Assembly (NCBI GenBank): GCA_029834535.1 | Contig: JAQMWT010000145.1 | Location: 1 to 64,000, forward strand | DNA from: Chrysophaeum taylorii | Taxonomy: Eukaryota; Sar; Pelagophyceae; Pelagomonadales; Pelagomonadaceae | Direction of reading: 5' to 3' | Length of the DNA stretch: 64,000 nt | The notes under the pieces: generated by a model | What the model was told of the DNA's origin: nothing | Seen by the model: only the letters and a program-made list of their open reading frames with translations | Databases searched by the model: none | Part shown: in pieces, positions 1-9,094 of the stretch | Layout of the letters: each line of letters begins with the position of its first letter | How positions within the stretch are numbered: the stretch's first letter is position 1 | Position numbers and translations under genes: made by a program

Positions 1-395
1 TCGCGGCGCCTCGGCCCTCGAGTACCACGACGTCTAACGGCACCGCCGCCAGCTTCCGCTGGCCGTCACGGCGCCCGCATTCCCTCGCTCACTCCTCGCA
101 AGAAGCTCGTCGTCTTGAGTCCCTCCAAGCGCCCACCGGGGCTCCGCAGATGACTACGGGAGGTCGCTACGCCAAGCACCCGGAAATGGCGACATCCCCG
201 TCAACTCGTGGCACGACCTCCACAAGACCGCGCGCAGTGCGGTGCCGCGCATCCATGCACTTTTCCCAGCTTCTACCCCAACTGTGTGATTTTTTGCTCT
301 GTGATCCTGGACCGCTACTGCCGTCCCAGCCTGGCTCCCATGCCCGGGAGAGTCGAAGTTTAGTATAGTTATTTAGGTTCCATAAAGTCCTCACT
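1..395 (+). repeat. SINE-like repeat, long variant, cut by the window edge
   Basis: This is a decayed copy of a family that recurs at 4.85-5.21, 33.5-34.1 and 36.56-36.91 kb. The shared 3' part contains CTGGCTCCCATGC followed by a GGGAGAG block. A degenerate GTTA-type tail (agtatagttatttagg) ends it near 395. The middle, with caagaccgcgcgcagt and ccccaactgtgtgatttt, matches the longer variant at 33.7-34.1 kb and not the 360-bp variant. The 5' end lies outside the window. Many one-base differences from the other copies reflect age or poor base calling. Confidence 0.6.
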
Positions 396-1340
396 ACTAA
401 TGCTGCAGATGTTTGTCCCTGTCTGGTTGTCTGTCGTCTGCTGTTTGTTCACCTCGATTTAGGGTAAGATCATGTAAGCGCGAGAGTAACATCAGTAGCG
501 CCGAGGAGCCAGAAAGTGATCCTCCCACCGTCCTTACGGCGACCTCGCAGACTAGTTCCCGACCGCGCGGTCTCGTTCAAGCGCGCGCATTCTCACGCCA
601 CCCGTCGAAAACGATTTGTCCGATGCTGACAACGCGCGCATGGACCTGCGCCTTATTATTCCCGGAGACTAGGCGTCGAGTGTCTTGTTCTGCTGACTAG
701 GGCGTGGGTCGGAAGACGACCGCCTCTGCTCTTTACAGTAGGTTTTCAACCCCTGACACCAACGGCATTCTGACTTTTGACTGCGAGCTGAATGTCTAAT
801 CTTCGCAACCTCGACCCGGCCGCACGGCCACTGCAACGGTAACCGTTACATGATCGATCGTGGTCGTTGTCACCTGAGGCTCCTTCCACCTGTATCCCGT
901 AAGGCCCGCCGACGCCAACGTATCCACCAAGGAGCCAGGGCGCAGACGCCCGGCGAGGTCGGCGCCTCTTACCTCAATCCTCGTCTGTCTGCCCACGTCC
1001 CGCTCTACGTGGCTCTCTGTCGATCGTCAACCCCCAAGGAGGATAATCTCATCTTTGGTCTTACGACTTCCACCCTACCCCACACGTGCTGCGTCAATAC
1101 CAGATAAGCCCCCTCCCGCGTCTACACGCGCACGGTATGTGAAAACGAACTTAAACTGGGACCACGATGAAGCTTTACTTACCCTGGACCAATGTGACTG
1201 TACTGAGGTTTGAGAGATCACAGATTGGTGATCTAGGTAGAAAACTTATTGCGACCAGGTGTAACTTACTGAGTGGCCACCTCACCAGGTGCACAACTTA
1301 CTTGGTGCTTTAAGGCGAGAATCAAAACCTCAATAGAGCT
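396..1340 (+). mobile_element. Helitron helicase fragment, heavily decayed copy
   Basis: The stretch aligns along its length with the better-preserved copies at 25.60-26.59 and 30.09-31.13 kb. It runs from the ctcgatttagggtaag motif near 453, through the Pif1-type helicase C-terminal segment, to the CCAGGTGAACTTACTGG-like repeats near 1,150-1,320. The LRNLDPS..HCNGTRYMID segment and the INKSQGQT block can be recognised only across shifted frames, because single-base insertions occur every 20-40 bases. It is non-coding now. The family call rests on the cleaner copies. Confidence 0.65.
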
Positions 1341-2639
1341 TAGGCTTGCCGGTTGGCGGAATACTCAAAGCAGCTTATAATTGGCGGGGGTGCGAGCGGT
1401 CCGACTCAAAGGAGAGTGGGTGAGTTTTTTTTGGTGGGTGGTTTTTGTTTTGTTTGGTTTTTTTTTTGGTTACCGTGCCAGCACCGAAAAACCCCCCCTA
1501 TAATTAAAAAGGAGATTTTTTTGTTTTTTTTTTTTATTTTTTTTTTTATTTTTCTTTGTTTTTTTTTTTGTTGTAACGCCCCGGAAGTTGTTTTTGTTTT
1601 GTAAAAACTTTGGGAATTTTTTTTTTACCCCATGTTTTTAGGCTCGGGGTGTGGTGTGGGTTTGTTTAAGAACAAAAATGACAATTGTTTTTGGAGTACG
1701 TCACATGTGTTTTTAAGAACAAAGAGACCTTCTATATAAATTGTCCTTTCCGGAGTTGGGGCTTTATTGGGGTACACAAAATTTTTGTAGCGCCCATCCC
1801 TCTGTGGTGGCGCGATCTTTGTCCGGGGGGGTGGTTACTGATTTTTCCTTTTTATTACAAAAAGAAAAAAATTTTTTTGTCGATTGGGTAACCTGTCAGG
1901 GGGTTGGGAAAAACAAAACCACAAACCTTGTAAAGCCTTGGGCGCCACCACCCCCCCTTTGGCAAACACCTTTTGGGTTGGTGGTTTTTGTCTGCCCCCC
2001 CAACGAAATACCCCCTGGGGGTGGTCCCCCCCCCCCAAAAAGGTATCTTATTTTTTTTTTCTAACAACAGCAAAAATAAGTTCGTTCTTAGTGTCCTTTT
2101 CAACACCCTCTAAAATGCTCTCCCCCCCCCCTTTCAACAACTAACACAAAAACTAACGTATACACGCGCTACCGCAAAACCAACCCCCATCTCCCCCCCC
2201 CCCCCTTTTTTTTTTTTTTTATTGGTGAAGCCCACCCACCCTTCGGTCCTCCGCCCCTTCTTTCCCCCCCCCCGACCCCCCCCCCTACCCGCCCCCCCCA
2301 AATTCCCCCCCCTTTAAAAAAATGCCCTGCCCCCGCCGCTTTTTGTTTTTTGTTTTTTTTGTTCTTTTTTATGGGGTCGTGAATGCTCCGCTCCGGCCAC
2401 TTTTTGGGAAGTCTCTTCATTTACATCTAAAACGCCCCGTTACGTCAAAAGAAAAACCCTCAGTATGTTCAACTTACTCCTGGTCCCAGTTTAATCACCG
2501 TATTCTGCCTAGCTCGCTTCAACCTTGGTCACTCGCAATGTTTCACCACTACCCCCATGTCCCGCTATCTCTCCGCCTAAAACTCCCCAGGGAATAAGTT
2601 TCCTGCCAGGAGGACCGTGGAGTCCCACGCAACTTCGTA
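1341..2639. other. Gene-free, homopolymer-rich stretch of doubtful quality
   Basis: No gene is supported here. From about 1,420 to 2,350 the sequence is dominated by runs of T, G, C and A (for example nine to thirteen T in a row near 1,510-1,570 and long C runs near 2,190-2,310). Its composition is unlike anything else in the window. Open frames here consist of F, G, P and K runs and are meaningless. It may be unpolished long-read consensus or a genuine low-complexity tract. From 2,360 to 2,640 nothing is recognised apart from short pieces resembling the nearby repeats. Confidence 0.5.
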
Positions 2640-3620
2640 TTTCACCTACAGTTTGCGCGTGTTTGACGTGGGCCGGGGAGCAGGGTCGAAAACGTGCCTA
2701 TCGGGAACATGTGGCGCACGCACGTCGCATGGGGCTCGGTGGCGTCCGACCGCAGATGGATGTAATCCATCCATCGCGGTTGTCCGATCGACAGAGAGCC
2801 ACCATATAGCTGTACGTGGCAGAAGAGACGGGCTTGGCACCCGATGATCTCCGACACCACTCGCTGGGCGGTCGCGTGGCGTCTGGCCCTGGCTCTTGCG
2901 AGTGGCGTTTGCGTAGCGGCTAGTCCTTAACACCGATCCAGCGTTTATGGATGGAGCCCTTCGTTGTACTCAACACACCCGCTCAAATTGCAGTGGTTGC
3001 GCGTGCGCACGGTCTGCGCGCGAGGTGATCGTGAGACCTTTAAGGCCGCTTTCAAATTACGCAGTCGTCTGGTTCGTCATGCGGTAGTCTGTCAACACGC
3101 TCCGACGATTGGCTATACCGCGGACACCGACCGGGCGTGCGCGTGCGCGTGCGGCTGCCTCGCTGAGAGCCTTCGGTCTTCCGATGACCCAACCCTCCCC
3201 GATGTGCGAAGCCGAAAAGAACTCCAGCCGCCCTCTTCTCCGGGAAAAAAAGCCGCGGGTCAGCGCGACGCGTTTCCCACAAGCGGACACACGTTTCGTG
3301 TACGGGCGTGAGAATGGCCTCGCCGAAAGAACGCCCGCCGCGGGTCTGGAAATAGTCCTGCCGAGGCGCCGCTGTAAACGCCTTAGGAGATCACACGGCC
3401 TGGCTACTGCGCGCCTACCTGATAGTCCCTTACTCTCTGCGCCTACCTGACTGCCATTTGACCCTAAATCGAGGACAAAACAAACAGCCCCACACAACCC
3501 GCCCACCCACACCCTCCTCATGCTCCCCCCACACCACACCAGCCCCGCATCTTAGCAGTCGCCTTTATAAGACGAAACCATCAGACAAACGAGCAAAAAA
3601 CAGCGTACACACTCTGCGTG
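2640..3620 (-). mobile_element. Helitron helicase fragment plus LINE 3' end relic, decayed
   Basis: On the minus strand this matches the Pif1-helicase Helitron fragment seen at 25.60-26.59 kb. Shared landmarks are gatcgacagagagccac near 2,785, gtctggccctggctctt near 2,880, the ccgaaaagaactcc block near 3,205 and the cctaaatcgaggacaa motif near 3,465. From 3,480 to 3,590 it continues into a degraded copy of the short LINE 3'-end repeat (catgctcccc..cttagcagtcg). Many indels remove any reading frame. The order of Helitron end followed by LINE piece resembles the arrangement at 28.6-31.1 kb. Confidence 0.55.
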
Positions 3621-5335
3621 CGCGCATAGCCCGTTAAAGTTTCAACCTAGTCCCTCAACTCTACCCCCACAGGTCACACCCGGTTCCCCGGTTTAAGTTC
3701 ACCTAGGTCCAATCTGCGAACCCCACACAAGTTTTCACCACCGGGGTATGACCGGGTGAGTGCACCTAGTCCCCGCAATCATCGTAACCCCAGTATTCGG
3801 CCGTAAACTCCAATCTCTACCCCAGGCCGGTCCTTTCGGCGTAAACCCCCACCCAACTCACACCACCTCTCGCTCGGAGGCTCGTCGCTCGCACCCCCGC
3901 CAATCTAAGCTGGCTTGTGAGCCGCACAGCGCTCCTTGGGCCCCAACCCTTCTGGAGATTTACTCAAAAGAGACCCTTTATCGCTCAATAAAACCACATC
4001 ATGTAGCAGCGAGGGCCTGGAAAGACAGCCCTGGTCCCCTCCAACCCAGATATTTCCCGGAGCTGGTCCCAGTAAGGTTCACCTACACTTGCAGCAGATG
4101 TACTCGAGGGGACGCGCCCCAAGTATACACCCGTGAGGGGGCCTTATATCGGCCATTGCGCCGAGGCATAACAAACCCGTGTGGGTATGGTGGCCGAACT
4201 CGCTTCCGTCGACGCCATGAAGTATTATTCCATCGGGCTGCCGAATCGACCAAGAAGGCGCTATTGAGAGACATAGCCTTGCGAACCCAACTAATCGTTA
4301 CGCGGCAAGTGAGCCTGCGACGTGGCACGAACGACGGGCTTGGGAAACTGAGCGAGACCGTAGTCGTTCTCCCCACCTCCACACCGTACCTTTTCGCGGT
4401 GCGTCTGCCGGCGGCTCTTTGTTGAAACGGTTAGCGTAAGGCGGCCTCTAGACGGCCGAAAATACCGTTGGTTAAGGAGCCCACTCGCTCTGACGGTAAC
4501 AGTATCTGGTACCGTTGCAGTGGCCGTGCGACGGGTCGAGGTTGCGAAGACATTAAGCTCGCGATCAAAGTCAGCATGCCGTTGGTTGTCAGGGAGTTCA
4601 AAACTCGACTCTTGAGAGCGAGGCGTCGTCTTCCGACCCAGCCTAGTCCGCCGAAAAGAACTCCGACGCCTCGTCTCCGGGAAAAAAAGGCCGCGGTCAT
4701 GCGCGCGTTGTCAGCATCGACAAACATCGTTTCGACGGGGCGTGAGAATGGCGCGCTGAAAGAGCCGCCGCGGGTCGTGGAAATAGTCTGCGAGGTCGCC
4801 GTACACGGCTTGGAGGATCACTGTCCTGTCTGGCTCTCGCGCCTAACTAACTAACTAACTTCAGAACTCTCCCGAGCATGGGAGCCAGGCCGGACCGACA
4901 GGAGCCAGTCCGGAATCACGGGCCTGTAGACGAGGAGCGCCGAAAGGTGGGTCGGCGGAGAGTGACCATCAAGCTTGTCGCCATGCGACGAGGAGACCGC
5001 GATGTGACTGACAACCAACTCGTCGATAACCTTCCGTCTTCGCCCCCCGGCCATACCCCGTCCCACTGCGAACGTTCCGGCTGCCAACCGGCCCGCCCGG
5101 GAGGCGAATAGGTGCCAACCTACGCCGGGAGGGCGGATGCCCTCGCAAGGCTCAGGATTCATGAGGCACCGTCCTCCATCGCAACCGCAGTCAGCGATCA
5201 GGGTAAGGGAGCTCGCGCCTCCCAGATCCTTACTCTCGCGCCTACCTGATCCTTACCCTAAATCGAGGGACAAACAGACAAACAGACAGACAAACATCTG
5301 TCGATGAGTAGTTAGGATAAGAAGGGGGGACAACG
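3621..5335 (-). mobile_element. Helitron helicase fragment, interrupted by a SINE-like insert
   Basis: A third decayed minus-strand copy. The 3' side, with degenerate AACTTACTGGGACCAGGTG repeats, lies at 3,640-4,100. The helicase segment lies at about 4,100-4,835, where the LTTNGM..SQPRPVARPLQRY reading is still visible on the minus strand. The 5' side lies at 5,221-5,335, with the aaatcgagggacaaac motif and the end TCCTAACTACTCATCGACAG read on the minus strand. A 367-bp SINE-like element splits it at 4,845-5,211. The 5' end resembles Helitron 5' termini (TC...CTACTA) and is preceded by A, as expected for insertion at an AT target. Confidence 0.65.
4845..5211 (-). mobile_element. SINE-like element with 9-bp target duplication
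   Basis: A 367-bp element flanked by a perfect 9-bp direct repeat, CTCGCGCCT, at 4,836-4,844 and 5,212-5,220. Read on the minus strand it starts near CTCCCTTACCCTGATCGC and ends in a (GTTA)n tail. The uninterrupted target sequence is present in the Helitron copy near 26,490 (ctctcgcgcctacgtgatcc), which confirms the insertion. It is about 93% identical by eye to the copy at 36,555-36,910. I see no convincing tRNA A/B boxes, so it may be a SINE with another head or the 3' end of a LINE. Confidence 0.75.
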
Positions 5336-5535
5336 ACAACGTCGAGAGTAGTGTCCAAGACTGCACTCATTTTATCAGCCACAGTTCTAGTTATTAGGAA
5401 AGGACGAGCGATTCTCGACCCCAAGCGTGCGATGAGGTTAGGAGCGGGGGGCACCTCGTCGTCGTCCAGGTATGTCTTCTCGATCGAACGATCGATCGAT
5501 GTATCGACAAAGTGGAGGATGATGACGATTCATGA

Positions 5536-5646
5536 TATGATATGGTTTGGTTTGGTTTGGTTTTATAAAGAAAAGCTCGGGGTGGTGGTGGGGCGAAGAA
5601 GGACCCCCCCCAAGAAAGAAAGAAAGAAAGAAAGGAAGGAAGGAAG
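5536..5646. repeat. Simple repeats (GGTTT)n and (AAAG/AAGG)n
   Basis: ggtttggtttggtttggtttt lies near 5,546-5,566, followed by aagaaagaaagaaagaaagg at 5,612-5,646. Together they fill the 3' flank of the minus-strand oxidoreductase gene that ends at 5,665. Confidence 0.85.
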
Positions 5647-5664
5647 CACAGTCTTCTTGGTCGT

Positions 5665-6990
5665 TCAGGCGGAGACGGCGGCAGCAGCGTGTCGAGTCGT
5701 GGGCTCCTCTCGAGGCGGCTTGGTGGTCGGGGTATAACGCAAGTGGAGCTCGTCGTTTCGGTCGTCCCTGGTGAACTTGACGACCGTATCGTGGCGCGCG
5801 CTCTGGAGGGCCGCCTCGGCGACAATAGTCGCGAGTTGGGCGTCGTGCGACGTGACCTTGGGGGTCGCGTTGCCTCTGACGCACTCGAGAAAGAACTCCA
5901 ATTCCTGGGCGAAGGCTTGGTCGAATCGCTGGGGAAAGGAATGAACGAGAGGACCGCGGTGGGTGCCGGTGTTGTCGTTGAGGGCGACGTTGGAGCCGGG
6001 CTGGTTGGTGACGCAGACAGAATTTCCCAAAGTGCCGTAAACTTCGACGCGCTGGTCGTAGCCGTAGGCAGAGCCGCGGGCGATGTCGAGAGTCGCGCAC
6101 AACTCGAGGGCATCCCCGCGCTTCCACTTCAAGACGACGGTCGCGGCGTCGTAAACGCCGTTTTCCCGGAGCTCGCGCGTCGACGAAGTACCGCAGGCCC
6201 AGACTTCGTCGGGGTGGTGATCGAGCGATGATCCGTTGAGCTGCTGCTTGACCATGGAGAGGATGTAGTCGATGTCGTGCGTCGCGATGTCGTGGAAGGG
6301 GTCGCCGCCGGCGTCGCGCAGGAAGGAAGTAGGGGGCGCGGGGTGGTCGCGGAAGACGGACCGGATAGAACGCGGCGCGCCGACGCGGCCGTCGGCGACG
6401 GCCTCGGCGACGGCCGCGTACGAGGCGTCGCACCGCCGCTGGAAGGCGCAGGTCAGGTGGACGTTGTGCTGCTCGCAGACGTCGTAGGCGTTTCGGATGT
6501 CGACCGCGCTCATAGCGACGGGCTTTTCGACCGCGACGTGCGCGCTCGCGCGCGCCGACGTCGCGATCAGGTCGGCGTGGGCTGGGGTTGGCGCGCAGAT
6601 CCAGACGGCGTCGATCTTTTTCGTCGCGAAGACGTCGTCGAGCGCGACGTATGCCTCGCATCCCGCGTGTCGCGACGCGAGACTCGCCGCCGCGCTCGGG
6701 TCGACGTCGACGAACGCCTCGAGACGAGCCCCCCCCGACCGCGCGATGTGCTGGCACCGGATCTCGCCCATGCGCCCGCCCCCGACCACGGCGATGGCCA
6801 CCGGCTGCTCCGCCGTCGTCGTCGTCGTCGTCTTCGTCGTCGTCGTTTCGGGGGCGCGTTGGATCACCTTCTTCTGGGGCGTCGCCTCCAGCACGGCGGA
6901 GGCTGCCGGACTGCTGCGGCTCGACGACGAGAGCAACCGCGTCGTCCTACCGACGAGCTCGCCGCCACAACAAAACACTCCACGTCGCAT
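5665..6990 (-). CDS. Gfo/Idh/MocA-family NAD(P)-dependent oxidoreductase (inositol 2-dehydrogenase-like)
   Basis: A 441-residue protein from a genuine ATG. Residues 1-60 are S/T-rich and could be an organelle-targeting extension. The family's Rossmann fold starts at about residue 63, with the dinucleotide-binding VVGGGRMG at 68-75. The hallmark EKPVAMS is at 155-161. The C-terminal substrate domain contains GGDPFHDIATHDID, where the aspartate and histidine sit in the usual catalytic place. Enzymes of this family oxidise or reduce sugars, cyclitols or their derivatives. Similarity to myo-inositol 2-dehydrogenases is only by motif and spacing, so the substrate is not established. The last 40 residues are rich in T, P and A and look like a low-complexity tail. 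The gene shares its strand with the SMP-C2 gene upstream, 217 bp away. A second, unrelated-looking member of the family lies at 26,900. Confidence 0.88.
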   Translation of the reverse strand: MRRGVFCCGGELVGRTTRLLSSSSRSSPAASAVLEATPQKKVIQRAPETTTTKTTTTTTAEQPVAIAVVGGGRMGEIRCQHIARSGGARLEAFVDVDPSAAASLASRHAGCEAYVALDDVFATKKIDAVWICAPTPAHADLIATSARASAHVAVEKPVAMSAVDIRNAYDVCEQHNVHLTCAFQRRCDASYAAVAEAVADGRVGAPRSIRSVFRDHPAPPTSFLRDAGGDPFHDIATHDIDYILSMVKQQLNGSSLDHHPDEVWACGTSSTRELRENGVYDAATVVLKWKRGDALELCATLDIARGSAYGYDQRVEVYGTLGNSVCVTNQPGSNVALNDNTGTHRGPLVHSFPQRFDQAFAQELEFFLECVRGNATPKVTSHDAQLATIVAEAALQSARHDTVVKFTRDDRNDELHLRYTPTTKPPREEPTTRHAAAAVSA

Positions 6991-7207
6991 CGCGCTTCTT
7001 TGGCTGGTTGTTGTTGTCTACAATATTTCTGCAAAGAACGACACCATATCACCGACGTTCGGCGGTTAGCGTGTTCAACTTACACAGGTTTTATCGCCGA
7101 CACTACCTACGGCGTCGTCAAAGGGGGAGAAGTTTTCACGGAGAATTTTTTTTTTTCCGGCTTTTTATTGTGGTTGGTTGATTGATTGATCACAGTCACA
7201 TTTGAAT

Positions 7208-9058
7208 TCACACGAGGGCACCGAGCACGAGGAGGAGAGCAAGGAGAAAGGCAAGGAGAGAGACCCCGAGGAGCGTGGCGTTGGCGACCAGGGTGGTGAC
7301 CGCTCGGATCGTGGGCCCCGCGAGGAGGTCGAGGAGCACCGCGAGGGCAAGGACGACGGCCAGGGCGACCCCAACGGGCGCGAGGCCGCGGGGCTGGTCG
7401 GCGATGTTGTTGGCGTTGGTGGCAGACCGTTTGGTCGCGTGCGGGGAGACCTTGTGCGGGGTGAACTTTGCGAGGAGGTAGACGGCGGACTGGTGATGGT
7501 GGCTCGCGGCCCCGCCCCTCCCAAAGGTCTTGAGCTTGCCGTCGTAGACGGAGGTGTCGAGGGCGAGGCGGATCTCGTCGGGGGGGGTCTTGACGGCAGC
7601 CGCCGATCTCGAGGTCACGGAGAGGCCGGTGGTGGTCCCCTGCGACGCCGTCGTCGGGGGAGAGGCCACCACCGCCGCGTCGTCGATCGTGTCGGCGAGG
7701 CGGAAGGTCGCGCGGCCGAGGAGGGCGTCGTTGAAAGCGCCGAAGTTGTCGGCCTCGCTGTCGTAGACCGAGACGGCGCAGAGCTGGGAACTCTCGTGGA
7801 CGTCGAAGACGAAGGTGCGGGGGTTGGGCCACTGGGGGTCGCACGTGTCGCCGAGAGCGACCGTCCTTTCCTCCTGCTGGCCGACCTTGCAGACGACGTA
7901 GGGGTCGCTGAGGCCCCCCACGTCGTTGTTGATGAGGTCCGTGCAGCGCAAGACCTCGACGCGCAGGGTCCCGATGGGCGCGGAGGGGGCCTCGTCCTCC
8001 GCCACCGGGGCGTAGTCGTGGCCGAGGAGAAGGCGCGCGATTGGAACTTTGACGCGGCGCGGCCAGCAGAGGAGATTTTCGAGGACGTTTTCGATGAGGC
8101 GGTTGACGAAGCGGTCGATCGCGTCCAGCGAAACTCCCAAGGGAAGCTGGGTGACCGCGTCGTGGAGCCGAAAGTGCGTGTCGAGGTGGAGTCGCGGTTT
8201 GGCGGAGAGGCCGACGGCGACGAATTCGACGCACGGGAGGGGCGTGATCAGAGGCCCCAGCTTGATGCGGAGGGCGCCGTCGACTTCGCATCTCTTGACC
8301 TCGCCCGTCGCGTCGGGGAGATCGTCGCCCCCGACGTTGACGTCTATGCCGAGGCGCGCGCCGTCGCCGCGGAACCTGACGCCGACGTCGACGTCGACGA
8401 AATCGTTGCCCGCGAAGGACGGCGACACCACAAAGGAGGTTATTTCGGGGGCGTAGGCGCCGACGTCGAGGTCCATCGACGTTATTTTATCGATGGGTTT
8501 CTTTGCGAGTTTTGCGATCGCTCCGTTGACGATCGTCGGGACGGTCGCGTTTACGACGTCGTTTATCGTCACGCGGAGGGCCGGCCACATCCATTTGAGG
8601 ATCGCGTTCGCGAGCCGCGCGAGGAGCCCGGACTTGCGGGGTTGCTGGAGCCGGGGCTCGAACCGCTGGACGAGGATATACAGGATGCCCCGCGCGAGAC
8701 ACCCGAAAAAGAAAGCTCCGAGCTTGGCGATCGGTCGTTCGAACTGCCGCAGCGTCCGCAATTCGACCCACCGACCCAAAGTCACGAGCGCGACCCCAGA
8801 CCCGACCTGCTGCTCGCGAACCCACGTGTCCTCGCGCCACCGCGTGTATAGAATCATTGCCTCACCAGCTTCGAGTCTGCCGGACCGTTCGAGTCCCTTG
8901 GCGCGCAGCCGGGCGCGGAACTCGGCGAGGCGCCAGAAGGCGGTCCGCGCCTCGCTCGCCTCCTCGAACTCGCGGTACACCGGCTGGATGCCGTCGGCAT
9001 CGTAGTGCACTACGAGCCCCCGGGTCTTCTCGCTCGGCGCCTCGAAGAGTCTTATCAT
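7208..9058 (-). CDS. SMP-C2 membrane protein, extended-synaptotagmin-like lipid transfer protein
   Basis: A 616-residue protein. A hydrophobic stretch at about 113-130 (AFFFGCLARGILYILV) precedes an SMP-like lipid-binding domain at about 150-345, which begins LNAILKWMWPALRVTI-like and includes the conserved hydrophobic core. A single C2 domain follows at about 362-480 (LRVEVLRCTDLINND, then GLSDPYVVCKV), with several Ca2+-loop aspartates. Unusually, the protein ends in about 60 very hydrophobic residues (555-616) that form one or two membrane helices. Proteins with SMP plus C2 tether the ER to other membranes and move lipids between them. The C-terminal anchor differs from classical extended synaptotagmins, which are anchored at the N-terminus. 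The ATG lies only 36 bp from the stop of the trpD gene on the same strand, so the two could share transcription. Confidence 0.8.
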   Translation of the reverse strand: MIRLFEAPSEKTRGLVVHYDADGIQPVYREFEEASEARTAFWRLAEFRARLRAKGLERSGRLEAGEAMILYTRWREDTWVREQQVGSGVALVTLGRWVELRTLRQFERPIAKLGAFFFGCLARGILYILVQRFEPRLQQPRKSGLLARLANAILKWMWPALRVTINDVVNATVPTIVNGAIAKLAKKPIDKITSMDLDVGAYAPEITSFVVSPSFAGNDFVDVDVGVRFRGDGARLGIDVNVGGDDLPDATGEVKRCEVDGALRIKLGPLITPLPCVEFVAVGLSAKPRLHLDTHFRLHDAVTQLPLGVSLDAIDRFVNRLIENVLENLLCWPRRVKVPIARLLLGHDYAPVAEDEAPSAPIGTLRVEVLRCTDLINNDVGGLSDPYVVCKVGQQEERTVALGDTCDPQWPNPRTFVFDVHESSQLCAVSVYDSEADNFGAFNDALLGRATFRLADTIDDAAVVASPPTTASQGTTTGLSVTSRSAAAVKTPPDEIRLALDTSVYDGKLKTFGRGGAASHHHQSAVYLLAKFTPHKVSPHATKRSATNANNIADQPRGLAPVGVALAVVLALAVLLDLLAGPTIRAVTTLVANATLLGVSLLAFLLALLLVLGALV

Positions 9059-9094
9059 ACCACACTGACCAAGTTCTATAGGGGAGGGGGGGGG

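Noticed and set aside
1353-2420. Several open frames rich in F, P, G and K in the homopolymer stretch
   Set aside because: They are products of base runs, overlap on both strands and have no domain or start context.
7202-8851. 549-codon plus-strand open frame
   Set aside because: It is antisense to the SMP-C2 gene; GC-rich codon bias keeps opposite frames open. The composition is D/E/V/R-rich without domains.
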